DNA of 64,000 nucleotides from Chryseobacterium bernardetii (lineage in GTDB: Bacteria > Bacteroidota > Bacteroidia > Flavobacteriales > Weeksellaceae). Under the pieces are notes generated by a model, which searched no databases, was not told the DNA's origin, and saw only the letters and a list, made by a program, of their open reading frames with translations. Of the stretch, positions 18,795 to 30,300 are shown piece by piece. The translations under genes and the position numbers were made by a program. Position 1 is the stretch's first letter. Each line of letters opens with the position of its first letter. The stretch is from positions 5,189,501-5,253,500 of the forward strand of contig NZ_CP033932.1 in NCBI RefSeq assembly GCF_003815975.1, given 5' to 3'.

Positions 18795-19577
18795 TCAAGA
18801 CTTTTTAGACTGTAAATAATTAATAACTTTATCTGAAAAGTCCTGCATCCAATTTCTCATATCATCAAGATAAATAGTTGCTCCACTTCTACGTTCAGAA
18901 GTATTCCCAGAAACACAATCATCGTAATTATTGAATAAAGCTTTTCTACCTTCATTATCATTATGCCTCCCTTCTCTGGTTATCCCTATACGATAAATTC
19001 GATACTTATTATCAAAAATATCGTTCTGAACATTTTGTAATATATTTCCTGCATCAAGTTGACCAATTAAAATAGAAATTATTGATACCAAAGCATTATT
19101 TTTCTCCCCATTTTCAAACTCTCTAAATTCAGGAAAAACCTGCTGAGTAATTTTACCTCTTGGTCCAGTAGTACACTTATCTTCGGTTATAATTATATTT
19201 CTCAAACCATCATTTTCATTTAGAATCAGAGCTAAACCATCAATTCCATGTTGGGCTGGTGCAAAATGTGGATAATTAGAAAAAAATTTTTCACCAGTAT
19301 ACCTCTTTGCTAAAACGATCCAGGATATCATCTGAAAAATCCATCCATCTCGTTTTTCAATAGTGGCTGATGTAATTTTGTTAATCACCTTATCAATAGA
19401 GTCATTCGGATGCACAGGTAAAACAGTACTCAATGAATTTATAATGCGGTTAATATGGAGGTGGTGTCCTAGTAGCAGTTCCCCTACGTATTCCGCCAAT
19501 AAATCTTTATTATCTATCTCATATTCGTAATCGATGACTAACGGGGAACAATCTGTATCTATAAGGTTGAAGGGCAT
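18795..19577 (-). CDS. hamA: HamA-like (DUF1837) PD-(D/E)XK nuclease
   Basis: 260 residues. It contains a PD-(D/E)XK-type arrangement: HGIDGLALIL with Asp113, then IIITEDKCT with Glu132 and Lys134, the E-x-K pair seen in the DUF1837/HamA family. Length and position just upstream of a large DExH helicase are typical for HamA. In the known system HamA is held inactive by HamB and degrades DNA when phage damage is sensed, stopping infection by host death or dormancy. The 212-bp gap upstream separates it from the AVAST-like operon, so it probably has its own promoter. Confidence 0.7.
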   Translation of the reverse strand: MPFNLIDTDCSPLVIDYEYEIDNKDLLAEYVGELLLGHHLHINRIINSLSTVLPVHPNDSIDKVINKITSATIEKRDGWIFQMISWIVLAKRYTGEKFFSNYPHFAPAQHGIDGLALILNENDGLRNIIITEDKCTTGPRGKITQQVFPEFREFENGEKNNALVSIISILIGQLDAGNILQNVQNDIFDNKYRIYRIGITREGRHNDNEGRKALFNNYDDCVSGNTSERRSGATIYLDDMRNWMQDFSDKVINYLQSKKS

Positions 19578-19789
19578 AAACTATAATGGTTATTAATAAT
19601 ATATGAAAACAGTAAAATTAAAATATTACTGTTCTAACAAATATAACAAAAACTTAAATCTCTTATTTACAGTTGCCTGCAGTTTTAAAAAAATTGTAAA
19701 ACCCAATTTAAACCTGTAAAGGAAAATGCAAGAAATTATCCGTCAAAGTGGATAATTAATAGTGATGGAAGATCATAATTGACATTACA

Positions 19790-20008
19790 TTATAACTCTT
19801 CTCTACTATGCTTCTTATCTTCTAATATTTTTGCTGCTGTGTTTGCTGTCAATGCTATAGTTTGTGTAATTGTTCGAAGGTTCATTCTTCCGTTAGGAGA
19901 ATACCTTGCTTTTTCAGCTGCATTTAACATCTTAAAATTAGTTACATTCATGTTCTTTTCTAAAAGCAAGCTTAAGTTTCTTTCCAATTCTCTTCTATTA
20001 TCCGGCAT
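19790..20008 (-). CDS. Small protein, paralogue of the preceding gene, end of the AVAST-like operon
   Basis: 72 residues from the ATG at 20008; a longer TTG start at 20038 is less likely. It begins MPDNRRELERNLSLLLEKNM and has RMNLRTITQTIALTANTAAK near the end. Aligned with the gene at 19998-20240 it shares PDNR(R/K)..ER at the start and (R/N)xNxxTxxxxxxLxANxxA at the end, so the two are tandem paralogues. The start overlaps the upstream stop by 11 bp, which suggests translational coupling. No known domain was recognised. It could be a structural accessory or regulator of the STAND proteins. Confidence 0.7.
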   Translation of the reverse strand: MPDNRRELERNLSLLLEKNMNVTNFKMLNAAEKARYSPNGRMNLRTITQTIALTANTAAKILEDKKHSREEL

Positions 20009-20240
20009 CTTTATTATTTTTAAATTCAGGTCTGTCAAAATTAGCTAAGGAGTTTGCCAATAATCTTGACCGCTCATCTACAGTTATAAAATTTACTCTT
20101 TTATTAGGAAGTTTTTTAGTCTTCAGCAAACTCATTATTATTCTATGATCTGGAATTGATTTAAATGTTCCCTTTTCAATGGATTCAGCTAAAATGTGAA
20201 TATGTCTCTCAAATTGTTTTCTATTATCTGGTGTAATCAT
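19998..20240 (-). CDS. Small protein of the AVAST-like operon, first of a paralogous pair
   Basis: 80 residues, starting MITPDNRKQFERHIHILAES and with RVNFITVDERSRLLANSLAN near residue 58. The ATG overlaps the stop of the 1942-residue gene by 4 bp, so it belongs to the same operon. Predicted mostly helical. It is paralogous to the following gene. The pattern is unknown to me outside this setting. Its tight coupling to both STAND genes argues for a role in the same system, but this is inference. Confidence 0.75.
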   Translation of the reverse strand: MITPDNRKQFERHIHILAESIEKGTFKSIPDHRIIMSLLKTKKLPNKRVNFITVDERSRLLANSLANFDRPEFKNNKDAG

Positions 20241-23200
20241 AAATTTGATATTTTTTGATCGAATATATCGACGATATAGGAATTATATCCATAAAATATT
20301 CTCAGTACAAGTTTATATTCTGATTTTACACTATCAATTTTATTGAGTGGTATAGTTGAGAAATACCCGATATTAGAAGAAGTTCCTCTGTTATTATTTC
20401 CCCAATTTCTTCCAACTCTCCAAAATTTCGAATTTATATCATTCTGCAGGTCTGGTAAGATATCCATCACCTTTTTATTTAAAACTGCCGGAACTAAGTC
20501 ACTTCCCGTAACATCGACTACATTATCGCATTTAATGAACAATGGGACTATTTGTCCATTTTCACTTTCCGGCATATCTATCGGATATTCGTTCTCAAAA
20601 AAAGAGGGCCAAGGATATGATGAGCTTCTTCTATTAGTATCTGACAAAGGCACCAGATACCCTACGATATCAATTATTTCTTGCTTATTTCTTTTTATTT
20701 CATCGTTGATTACACTAAAGTAACTTAAAGGGATTTCCCCATTGATTTTTAATTTTCCAAAATTAAGTTTACCTGTTTCAAATAAATGCTTTATCTCATT
20801 TTCAAAAGACTCATTATAATTTCTGAAATCTGCACTTAATCGATTCTCTGGAAATGTAGGTTGATAGAATCTTAAGATATTTGCAACCTCTTTTCTTGAT
20901 TCCAAACTTGTACAAGAGCCTAACGCGGTATTCAGGGCATACTTTAATAATGTTTCAAGGTCAGATACTAATGGAATATTATTATGGTCATTAAAGCTTC
21001 TATCAATATATTCACTGGCTTTTTGGCAATCTTCTATAGATAAAGGTAAAAGATTTTCAATATTTGAAATAAGTTTCTTAGCAAACTCTTTATTCAATAT
21101 TCCTAAATCATTAAGAGCGTATAAAAATTCATCTATAGGGTGCAAATAAGTTTCATCAAAAAATATTTCTCCACTGTTGGCAGGACCCTTGACAAAAGAG
21201 TCCTCAAACAACTTAATCATATTATCAAAGTCCGAAATGCCCAAATTTTGTTGTTCAATCATAGCATCCAACAGTGAATTTTTTATCATAAAATGCTCCT
21301 GTTGCAAGAGTTTATTTAAGTTACTCTCTATCAATAATTTAAATTCTTGAGAAAATCCGATTGGATTTAAATTTGACAGTTGATGAATTATAGAAGCTGA
21401 AAGTTCTCTCGAAACTTTATACCCGTTAGATAGTATTTCTTCAATCAACCCTTCAACCACATTTTTAGGAATAACAGTTCCCAGCCAAGTTAAAATCTCA
21501 ATCACTCGATTTTTCACAGTTAATGATGGATGATTTAAAAACCAAATTAATAAGCCTAATAATATTTTTCCCTCCCGTAGATCGGAGTCGTCTTGAGATA
21601 ATTTAGTTATCCAATTATATTTATCATAGTACTGTTGCGGAGTTTTTATCATCAAACTAAGGTGTTCATCAACTGCCTGAAGTACTAAGGTTTTCTCATT
21701 TTCATCATTACTGTTTTGAAGAAATTTTATTATATGGTCAACAATAATCCATTCGTCATAGTAAGGTTCGTTAAGAATAAGGTTTTTCAAACTTTTAATC
21801 AGTTCAGAAGAACTGTTATAACTCTGTGTGTAAAGATTTCTTAGATCGGTTATTTTATGAGAATAATTATATGCCCAAACACCATATTTTTTGTTTTGAA
21901 TTTCCTCTAATGCATTAGTGATTAATTTTCTAGCCTCACTTTTATTTTCTGTATCAAGTTTTTGTTGTGCATTTTTTTTAGCAACAACTAAAGCGTTCAG
22001 AGGATCGTCAGTTTTTTCCTTTCGGTGTACATCTGGCTCAAGACCTCCTACATTTAACTCTAGGTTCGTCATCCCTACTTCCTCCAAATATTTTTCAGCG
22101 AGCACATGGTTCGATGAATTTATATTGTCAAAAAATTCTAATAGATATTCTCTACGATATTCATCATTAAACTCAGACACAATGAATTTAGACCATCTTC
22201 TAAAAATAGTTTCCAATTTGGAAGGGTCAGAGTTCTCAAAATTGTTTATAATCTTCGCATGCTCTTTTGCATAATCCGTCAAATGATAGTCTGCTCCTAA
22301 AATACATAACTCACTAAGTGCCCAAACAACTAAGGAATTTTCAGGATTTGAATTTTTTATTAATGCTAATACCGCACTCTGTTCCTCGATTGCGTTTGCA
22401 CCTAATACATAACCTTCCCCTTTTTCCGGCATATCTACATTAAATGATTCGGCATTATTGATAACAGTACCATAATCTGGTAATATTAGATATTGAAGGT
22501 ATTCTACAGCTTGTTTTAAAAGTCCAATTTTAGTCAAATCACCTACAAATTGCTCCTGTTGCTGCTTAATATATCTTTGAAAAGTCATCTCCCCCGATGC
22601 ATAATCAAGGTGCGCGGCAAAATTTTTCAAATATGACAGATCTCCATTCTGAGGAATAATATTGGATACCGCAGTATTAATGATGCCCAATTGATCTTCT
22701 TTATACCAAGTAGGTCCCATTGATGTATTTATCATTTCTTTAAAAACAGATTTTGCCCTATCCTCATTTTCTAAAATAGCGTATAATTCAATAAGTCTTA
22801 ACAGATATTCATTTCGTTCCCATCGATTTTCAACCGTCGTTAAAATATGTTTTTCAAGTATTTTTGCTACTTTAAATGAGGATACATTATGATTCCCATC
22901 TCTTGCTAACTCACGAGAAATAACAAATAAACTTTCAATGTACCCTTCGGTGTATAAACCTAACTGATAATGTTTTTTTTGCAATATTTTCTCAACAAAT
23001 TCTTCGATTTTATGAGGAAATGCGTCGATTAATAGATTTGTAAATTTTTTAAATATTGTAGGAAAAAGTTTTTCAGGCAAAGAGTAGCTCCTCTGCCAAA
23101 AAACTCTATTTCGTAAGTCCGGAATTAAGCTATATATTAGCTCATTCAGCTTTTCTTCCAGTGATTTAATTTCATCTTTTTTCTTTTCTATCAAAGAGCG

Positions 23201-26065
23201 TTTAACTTTACCTGATAGAAAGCATAAATATCCAAATACTGATTTCAAGCTTTCTTCCCAGTCACGATAAAATCCATACGCCGATAACTTAGGAAATTTA
23301 TTGTCATTATCTAAAAAACCAAGACTTTCTTGGTAAATCATAAAGTGATGGATATTTCGAGGAGCTAGATCTACTCCATTTTCTTCTCTTATATTTAAAA
23401 AATATGAACTTGAAAATAATTCAGTGTGAATTCTTTCGATAAGTTCTAACTTATTAGATCTTCCTACCAAAGTATATAATAAATAAAAATGATAATCAGA
23501 GTGAAAACCATATTTTTCTGTTACATATTCCAAATCTTCTATCCATAGTGGAAGATTCTCCATTTCTATTCTATCAGGGCTTTTTTCCTGAAACTCCAAA
23601 GCATGAAAAATACTAAGTGCTAAAAAGCCACTGACTTTATCATTAAAATTAAACCCGTTCGCTTCCAACTTTTTCGAATAAGGCTCCATATTAAATCTCC
23701 AAATAAAATATCCTGTATTGTAAGAGCCGACTTCGTCTTTAAACGAGTGGATCAATTCTTTTGAATTCCCTGATTCTTCGATTAAATTAATAGCAGCTTT
23801 CTGAATATGTCCAAATTCATGAAATGCCTCCTCCATATCTAAGTTGGAAGATAAAGTAGTGGCAGGAAATCTCAATCTTAAGTAGCGATTAAATGATTCA
23901 GTATCAAATTCTTTTGCAATAATATTATCACAAGTCCGCTTGATTGTATTCAGCAAAATTTCTCCTTCGTCATATGCGTCGTATTCAAAAAATTTTTGCA
24001 GTAAATAAAGACCGTCACCATCTGATACAGTTAAGGTTTTATTTCTGACAACATAGCGAATAGCTTCTTCCGGTTTACCGAGAGCCAATAAAGCGTTTAC
24101 AAGAAATATAGCATTCTCACGAAATAATGTATTGTATCTGAAGTTTAACCTCTGTGACAATAGCAATAAGGAAATAACTTTATGTGTTAGCCCAAAATCG
24201 GCAGCAATTCCAACGATTTTTTTAACATCAGATAACACTACATCCGGATTGATGCTGTTTACAGCACATTCATCAATCCAATCTTGGCTACATTGTTCAA
24301 TCGCATCTATTTTACTGTCATCGCCTGCATTGGCTAAGTGATATACTCTTTCAGAAATTCCAAAGTGAGTATGAGGATTTTTAAGTATAAAATTTCCTAT
24401 ATTTTCATGTATTTTTACTTCAATATCTTTAGTTCTTTCATTGACGTAATCTGAAAAAGAAGTATGGTAAATACTTATTGACTCTTCATTCCGCAGTAAA
24501 TGTTGAATTTTTTGGAAACTCTTCAAAAAATGATGTCTAGTCGCATCAGGTACAATTTCCTTTAGCAATTGTCTGTCAACAGAAACCCTCAGCCTCGCCA
24601 AAGTTGCTGCAAGCCACACTTCGTCTGTTTGGTCATTGATATCCTGCCATACCCTGCTGTAGTAATTTTCAATCTCACCACTAATTACCGGAATTTTATT
24701 AATCCAATCATCAATCTCAGTAAGGTCATCTGTCTGCAAAATATAATTAATCAAATATCTGAGGTATAGTGGATGACCTTCTGACTTTTCCGCAAGTTCA
24801 TTTATCTGAGTTGTTGATAAATTTTTGCCTTTTAATTCTTCCGACAAGAACTTTTCTGTATCATCAATTGGCAGTGGAGTAATCTTTATTTCATTATTTG
24901 TATTTATTAGTGCTTGGTAAGAATTTGGAAGAGTCTTACTTGATACGCAAGAAAATATAATCTTAAAATTTAGAGGAAGCGGCTGAGGCAATACAGACAG
25001 ATATTCTTCCATTTTATCTGAGCCTACATCATCTAAGCCATCTATAATTAAGAATGCAGTCTTTCCTTGTTGCTGAAAATTATCAGATAGTTTTTTTATA
25101 GCTTGATGAATATTAAATATTCTGTTACTTGGCGAATCATCGTTTGAGGGTTTTGGAGGAATAGTATTATATAGGGAACGATAGCAAACTTCCTCAATCC
25201 ATCTCATAAAAAAATCAGGCGTTGCTCTTATCTGTGTAGGATACTCTTCATTTTCAGGAACCTTTACAAAATATCGATCAAGTATAATGTAATTATCATC
25301 TTGTAAATTCAATTGGGCTGCAATCGTCGTTTTTCCAGATCCAGGACTTCCGGTTAATAAATAAAAATTTTGTTTTGGCCCATTTTGAATTACTTCATTA
25401 ATACTATCAATTACATTAACGTTAGGTTTACTTTTAGCAATATCACTTTCTAACGATTGAGGTATTGATATTTCGTTGACAGTAATAAATAAAACATTAT
25501 TTCTCTCTAAACATTCGGTAATTCTTTTAATACTGGTAGCACCTAACGTTCCTACATTGTCGTAACCTATAACTCCTGTAACGTAGCCATCCATAACCAG
25601 AGGAGAACCTGATAGACCTTCAAAATCTTCTAAATCTTTATACTGGTCACATTGAAGATCAATATCCCACGCATTTTGTTTGGAATTATCAATTCTGGAA
25701 ACAATTCCGTTATAACTTCCTCCAGTGTTAACTCTTATTTTTGGAAACCCATAAGACTGCCAGCTTTGATTATAAGGTATATCAATACTCTTTATTGGAA
25801 TAAAACTAATATTTGTTACTTCTGAATTAAGCTTTATTAAAGCGACATCACATTCCGGAATTCTTTCAATTATGCTCGCAGAAATTTCTGATTCATTAAT
25901 TGTAACATTAATATTTTCGTTTTCCGGGAGAGAGTGATTACAGGTGATTAATACTTTTTCTGCACCAGTTGTTCTTACAAAAAATGCAGAGCTTGAACTA
26001 CTTTCAGAATTGATTTGAACCGTTGCTGCTTCTATTTCTTGAGGATGTAAAATTCTTTCTATCAT
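20237..26065 (-). CDS. Trypsin-like protease-STAND NTPase (AVAST-like)
   Basis: 1942 residues. Residues 1-200 form a trypsin-like serine protease with a complete triad: His44 (TCNHSL), Asp73 (ECDVALIKL) and Ser154 (GLSGSPLV). A STAND NTPase follows with Walker A TGSPGSGKTT near residue 238 and Walker B FLIIDGLDD near 340. The C-terminal ~1400 residues are helical and repeat-like, the usual ligand-sensing part of Avs proteins. In AVAST systems such STAND proteins recognise conserved phage proteins, oligomerise and switch on the N-terminal effector. It is overlapped by its neighbours on both sides (4 bp with the MBL gene and 4 bp with the small gene). Type 1 AVAST, as I recall, pairs this architecture with an MBL-fold protein. 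Confidence 0.85.
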   Translation of the reverse strand: MIERILHPQEIEAATVQINSESSSSSAFFVRTTGAEKVLITCNHSLPENENINVTINESEISASIIERIPECDVALIKLNSEVTNISFIPIKSIDIPYNQSWQSYGFPKIRVNTGGSYNGIVSRIDNSKQNAWDIDLQCDQYKDLEDFEGLSGSPLVMDGYVTGVIGYDNVGTLGATSIKRITECLERNNVLFITVNEISIPQSLESDIAKSKPNVNVIDSINEVIQNGPKQNFYLLTGSPGSGKTTIAAQLNLQDDNYIILDRYFVKVPENEEYPTQIRATPDFFMRWIEEVCYRSLYNTIPPKPSNDDSPSNRIFNIHQAIKKLSDNFQQQGKTAFLIIDGLDDVGSDKMEEYLSVLPQPLPLNFKIIFSCVSSKTLPNSYQALINTNNEIKITPLPIDDTEKFLSEELKGKNLSTTQINELAEKSEGHPLYLRYLINYILQTDDLTEIDDWINKIPVISGEIENYYSRVWQDINDQTDEVWLAATLARLRVSVDRQLLKEIVPDATRHHFLKSFQKIQHLLRNEESISIYHTSFSDYVNERTKDIEVKIHENIGNFILKNPHTHFGISERVYHLANAGDDSKIDAIEQCSQDWIDECAVNSINPDVVLSDVKKIVGIAADFGLTHKVISLLLLSQRLNFRYNTLFRENAIFLVNALLALGKPEEAIRYVVRNKTLTVSDGDGLYLLQKFFEYDAYDEGEILLNTIKRTCDNIIAKEFDTESFNRYLRLRFPATTLSSNLDMEEAFHEFGHIQKAAINLIEESGNSKELIHSFKDEVGSYNTGYFIWRFNMEPYSKKLEANGFNFNDKVSGFLALSIFHALEFQEKSPDRIEMENLPLWIEDLEYVTEKYGFHSDYHFYLLYTLVGRSNKLELIERIHTELFSSSYFLNIREENGVDLAPRNIHHFMIYQESLGFLDNDNKFPKLSAYGFYRDWEESLKSVFGYLCFLSGKVKRSLIEKKKDEIKSLEEKLNELIYSLIPDLRNRVFWQRSYSLPEKLFPTIFKKFTNLLIDAFPHKIEEFVEKILQKKHYQLGLYTEGYIESLFVISRELARDGNHNVSSFKVAKILEKHILTTVENRWERNEYLLRLIELYAILENEDRAKSVFKEMINTSMGPTWYKEDQLGIINTAVSNIIPQNGDLSYLKNFAAHLDYASGEMTFQRYIKQQQEQFVGDLTKIGLLKQAVEYLQYLILPDYGTVINNAESFNVDMPEKGEGYVLGANAIEEQSAVLALIKNSNPENSLVVWALSELCILGADYHLTDYAKEHAKIINNFENSDPSKLETIFRRWSKFIVSEFNDEYRREYLLEFFDNINSSNHVLAEKYLEEVGMTNLELNVGGLEPDVHRKEKTDDPLNALVVAKKNAQQKLDTENKSEARKLITNALEEIQNKKYGVWAYNYSHKITDLRNLYTQSYNSSSELIKSLKNLILNEPYYDEWIIVDHIIKFLQNSNDENEKTLVLQAVDEHLSLMIKTPQQYYDKYNWITKLSQDDSDLREGKILLGLLIWFLNHPSLTVKNRVIEILTWLGTVIPKNVVEGLIEEILSNGYKVSRELSASIIHQLSNLNPIGFSQEFKLLIESNLNKLLQQEHFMIKNSLLDAMIEQQNLGISDFDNMIKLFEDSFVKGPANSGEIFFDETYLHPIDEFLYALNDLGILNKEFAKKLISNIENLLPLSIEDCQKASEYIDRSFNDHNNIPLVSDLETLLKYALNTALGSCTSLESRKEVANILRFYQPTFPENRLSADFRNYNESFENEIKHLFETGKLNFGKLKINGEIPLSYFSVINDEIKRNKQEIIDIVGYLVPLSDTNRRSSSYPWPSFFENEYPIDMPESENGQIVPLFIKCDNVVDVTGSDLVPAVLNKKVMDILPDLQNDINSKFWRVGRNWGNNNRGTSSNIGYFSTIPLNKIDSVKSEYKLVLRIFYGYNSYIVDIFDQKISNL

Positions 26066-27255
26066 AAAGTAATTGTATAAAATGTGTTTTCAAGGTAATG
26101 GATTGAATAATTATATTTAAGCATCCAATCTTCATTTTCGAAAAAAATCGAATTCTCAGTTTTATAATTGAAAAATAATTGTCTTTTAAATTTTGTTTTT
26201 CGTGTAACGATATGGGCAAGTGTTTCTTTATCAGGATGATTATGTCGTCCTCCGTTCGTAGATATTAAATATGATTCTGAGTCTATTTTATTTAGCAACT
26301 CACTGCTAATATTTCTAAAACTACCATGATGTGAAACTTTAATTAAATCGAATATGATGATACCTTCGCTCTGAAACTCTTCCAAAGACCTGACAACTAT
26401 ATCAGGATGAGCATCGGCTAAAAACAACAATTTTCTTTCTCTAATTTGGAGTACGAAGGCAATAGAACTGCCATTGGTAGCCGTGTTATCATCATGATAA
26501 TTTTTCTCAAGCAGTTCTTCAATTGTCTGTTTTTTTCTTGAAATCTGCTTCGGAAATAACTTTGGCTGTTCTTTTTCCCAAGATAAAAGCATCTCGAATG
26601 CATCATCATAAAATGATGAACCTCCTTGTATATAATTGACACCAAATTTTTTCAATTCGCCAGCCCACAATTTTTTGAGTTTGTCCAACTTATCATTATC
26701 CGGTGATAGAAGATAGATTGATGCATCATCATTGACTTTAATTCGTTTTCCATTGTTTACAGATACTGCAAGCTGATTAAAGTCCGTATTCCAATGATAT
26801 CCTCCTTTTAAAATTAAAGCACCAACCGTTGTACCTTGCGATGCACTGATAACTTTAGATTCTTTGTTGACCTTGTCTTTTGGATATCCTCGTCTGATAA
26901 TTTGCTGAAGAATCTTATCATTACTTTTCTCTGAAGGATCAGGTTCCCCATTGAAGAGATGTCGATAGGTATTATGCCAAATTTGTTTAATATCAATGAT
27001 TTTAGAAGAATTATTACACTTGAGAAATTCAACTGCTCCCTGTATATGATCTTTGTCGATATGTGTAATAATAAACTTTTCTAATACGTGACCTTCTCTA
27101 TTAATTCTTTCCAAGTCTTTAATTAGATGATTTGTAACAGTATCATTATATCCACTGTCGATCAGGAGATAAGTTTGGTTCGTATCATCGATACCAAAGC
27201 ATACTAACAGACAATCTCCATCTTTTGCAGGATATGCCTTAACACTAATGTTCAT
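26062..27255 (-). CDS. MBL-fold hydrolase of the AVAST-like operon
   Basis: 397 residues. It carries metallo-beta-lactamase-fold motifs: THIDKDHIQG (His65, Asp67, Asp69, His70), LFLADAHPD, KVSHHGSF and a late RHNHPDKE. This set is closest to ComEC-type MBL domains. The second metal-binding His of the canonical HxHxDH is Asp here, as in several ComEC-like proteins. There are no membrane segments. It starts 46 bp after the 1745-residue gene and overlaps the protease-STAND start by 4 bp (ATGA). It probably acts as a second effector or as a nucleotide- or nucleic-acid-processing partner of the STAND proteins. Confidence 0.85.
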   Translation of the reverse strand: MNISVKAYPAKDGDCLLVCFGIDDTNQTYLLIDSGYNDTVTNHLIKDLERINREGHVLEKFIITHIDKDHIQGAVEFLKCNNSSKIIDIKQIWHNTYRHLFNGEPDPSEKSNDKILQQIIRRGYPKDKVNKESKVISASQGTTVGALILKGGYHWNTDFNQLAVSVNNGKRIKVNDDASIYLLSPDNDKLDKLKKLWAGELKKFGVNYIQGGSSFYDDAFEMLLSWEKEQPKLFPKQISRKKQTIEELLEKNYHDDNTATNGSSIAFVLQIRERKLLFLADAHPDIVVRSLEEFQSEGIIIFDLIKVSHHGSFRNISSELLNKIDSESYLISTNGGRHNHPDKETLAHIVTRKTKFKRQLFFNYKTENSIFFENEDWMLKYNYSIHYLENTFYTITL

Positions 27256-27301
27256 AATATTTAAAGCTACTAGTTTTAGCTAATTTATGAAAAAGTAAAT
27301 C

Positions 27302-30300
27302 TTACTCAATAATTCTGTTTTGTAATTCTAATCCTATCGGATTTTGCTTAGCAACTAAATACAAAACTATTTTTTTAAAATTGTTAAGAGCTTCAGGGTT
27401 ATTAATAATCGTGGGCTTATTCTTTTCCCATAAGTGACTCGCCATTTGTGCAAGTTCGTTTTTATATTCAAAAGGAACTCTAATCAAACCTTCCGGTAGT
27501 TCTGTCTTTTCTTCCTCATTGCAAAAATTTATATATTTATTAATAATCTCAAGACCTTCATTTAAAACAGTTAATCCGGGCTTAGTTTTTAAAATTTGAG
27601 TTAATCTGAAAATAATATGAGGATTCAATGCTTTCTTTTGCATAATCTTTATATCCCGAGCCGCAATTTTTTTAAAGAAACTGAAATATTTATCATCATT
27701 CCAATATGACAAAACCAGAGCAGAAACTCCCATTAAAGTTTCCCATAAATTATCTTTTCGATAATGACGTTTGAGTTTCCAAGCGGGAGACTTAGTAGCA
27801 AAATCAAGCATTACTTCCCATTGCTTTAAAAAGCTACTATGCAAATCGCTATGTGCCAAGTGATGGACAAAGAAAGAGCTGCAAAAGTGTTCTACCAGAT
27901 CTGCTGCAAGAAAACCGTACTGCATGATGCCATCGGAAAAATATTCTGCTTGCACCTCGTCCTTTTCATTGGTTTTCAAAATTATGATTGCAATACTCTC
28001 AATAACCCACAGATGAAATTGAGAAGGATAATTGTCAAATTGCTTTAGATCTTCGGGCACTTCTCCCAATTCATAAATAACTTGATCAAACAGCTGTTTC
28101 CAAATCTTTAACAAGTGATCTCTTTCTCTCCCCTTACATTCATTAATGTCAGGCAATTTTAGAAAAATATGCCATAACATTTGAGTATCGATTCCAGGAT
28201 TATGTCCGTTTGAAACATCATAATCATTATCCCAATAGCGATTTTTAGACTTTAGTTCAATTATTCTTAAATTTGACCACTCAATTAAAGTAGTGTTCAT
28301 TTTATTATTTTTAAAATCATTTATCAAATTATTTTTTTCGGCTTTTAAGTTGCTTTTTGACTTTGTCTGCGATAAAAAATTTTGCTTTGATATTTTTGCA
28401 TCTTTGTATAGAACAGCGCTCCAAGATATTAAGAGATTTTGTACTTGTACGAACTTCGGATCAGACCATTTAAAATTCTTTTCAAACTCCTTAATAAATG
28501 CTGAAATAGCCTCATAAGGACTATTCAAAAGTAAAGTTGCGGTCATAAGGCGAATTTTTGCCTCTGAAGTTTCAGACAACCACAGCATTGATATAATGAT
28601 TGCAGCAAAATCTGACCAGGAATACCCACCATAATTATGACTAATGTGATTATAGTCAAATTTATAATTATTAATTGTTTCTTGAGTATAATCGATAATC
28701 CACTGCATGACTTGAGGATAATTCTCCTCCCAAACTTTTTTATGCCTCAAAAGCAATGCACATCCACCTAAAACCATCTGATGTTTTCCGGATGAAAAGC
28801 TGTAAGGAGTTTCATCATCTATCAATGCATACTGTTGGACTTTATGCCATAGCTCCATACATTCTTCAGTGGAGTATTCATCAGATTTTTCCAGCTCCTG
28901 AAAGCATACAAAAGGAAATACACGATCAGCATTTGAATTATCCGACTCTTCTCTAATCTCTTTATATCTTTGAACTTCCTCTTCAGGTTCAATATAGTTG
29001 TAGTAGTCACCTTGAGGACTCTCAACTAAAATATAGTTATCTATATTAAAAAAAGAAATGAGCCTTTCAAGAAAAACTTCCCAATACCCCTTCGAATAGA
29101 ACTCTTGTAATAACGCTTTCCACTGTAATTTTATATTCTCAAACTCTTTCCTAACAATATGGTTATTTAAAAATAAAAATACTGAGACATCTAGAAGAGA
29201 ATATTTTCTATGAACCATATTATTCCATTCTTTTGCTTTTTCAAATGTATCGTGATCAAAAGATCCCATCATTTGCATACCTGATGAATTCAAGGCACCA
29301 CCGTAACTATTTTCCCAACGGTAAAAATCATATACTTCAAGTAATGGTTGTAATACTGTTGAAAATAGTGGTGGATTATATTTTCCAGTCGTTATCAAAA
29401 TACTCAGTAAGGCTATAGAGTTGCCTTCTTTTAAAATTAATTCGGCATATTTTTCAACATTAGTATCATTGTCACTACTGTCATACAAAAATTTCTCTAA
29501 AGCCATTAGAGCACTGACAATAGTATCGGGAGCGCTTGTGTTATTTCGAAACCAATAATATACGTTATGATCTCCAATAAATTCCTTAATCTCACCTTCG
29601 ATATCTAATTTGATCTTCGGTATTTCTACCTCCTCTTTATTAAACTTATTAGACCATTGAACTGTAGCAAAATTAATAAGCTTAATAATAAACGAAAGAC
29701 CTGCCTCAGGCCTGTATTTTAAAAATTCTAAAAAAGGACCGCGGTCGTAAAAAGGAGGAAACCACCGTCCGGAAGTATTAATATCGAGATTATAATTCGA
29801 TTCGTATCCAAAACGCAAGTTTTTAGGTTCGTCAATAAAAAGAGCTAGCAAAATTTCGGAAGCTACGTGGGGATACTTGACTATCATCGGAAAAAAAGCA
29901 GAGTCATATTTGCAAACTTTTTCAAAAGCATCATCAACACTTTCATACGGTCCGTCAGGCCAGTGCTGCTTATCCCTTACAATTTCATACTCGAAAAAGG
30001 ATTTTCGAGTATTTTTTTCCTCTTGCAAAGATGATTTACTTTTTATTTCTCTCTCAACCCTTATTCTTTTACAAAGTTTTAACGCCAGTTCTATTACTTC
30101 ATCAGGATAATCGTCAACGGCTAGTAGAAATGCTTTGTAAATTTCCTGATCTACATGTCTTCCAACATAACCTCCATTATGCTTAAACTCAAACATCCAA
30201 TTGGCAACTTCCAAAGCTATTTCAGAGCACTCTTTTCTGTATTGAACTTTATTTGCAGTGTACTCAAGCCAAAGTTTTACAATTTTTATAGTTTTCTCTT

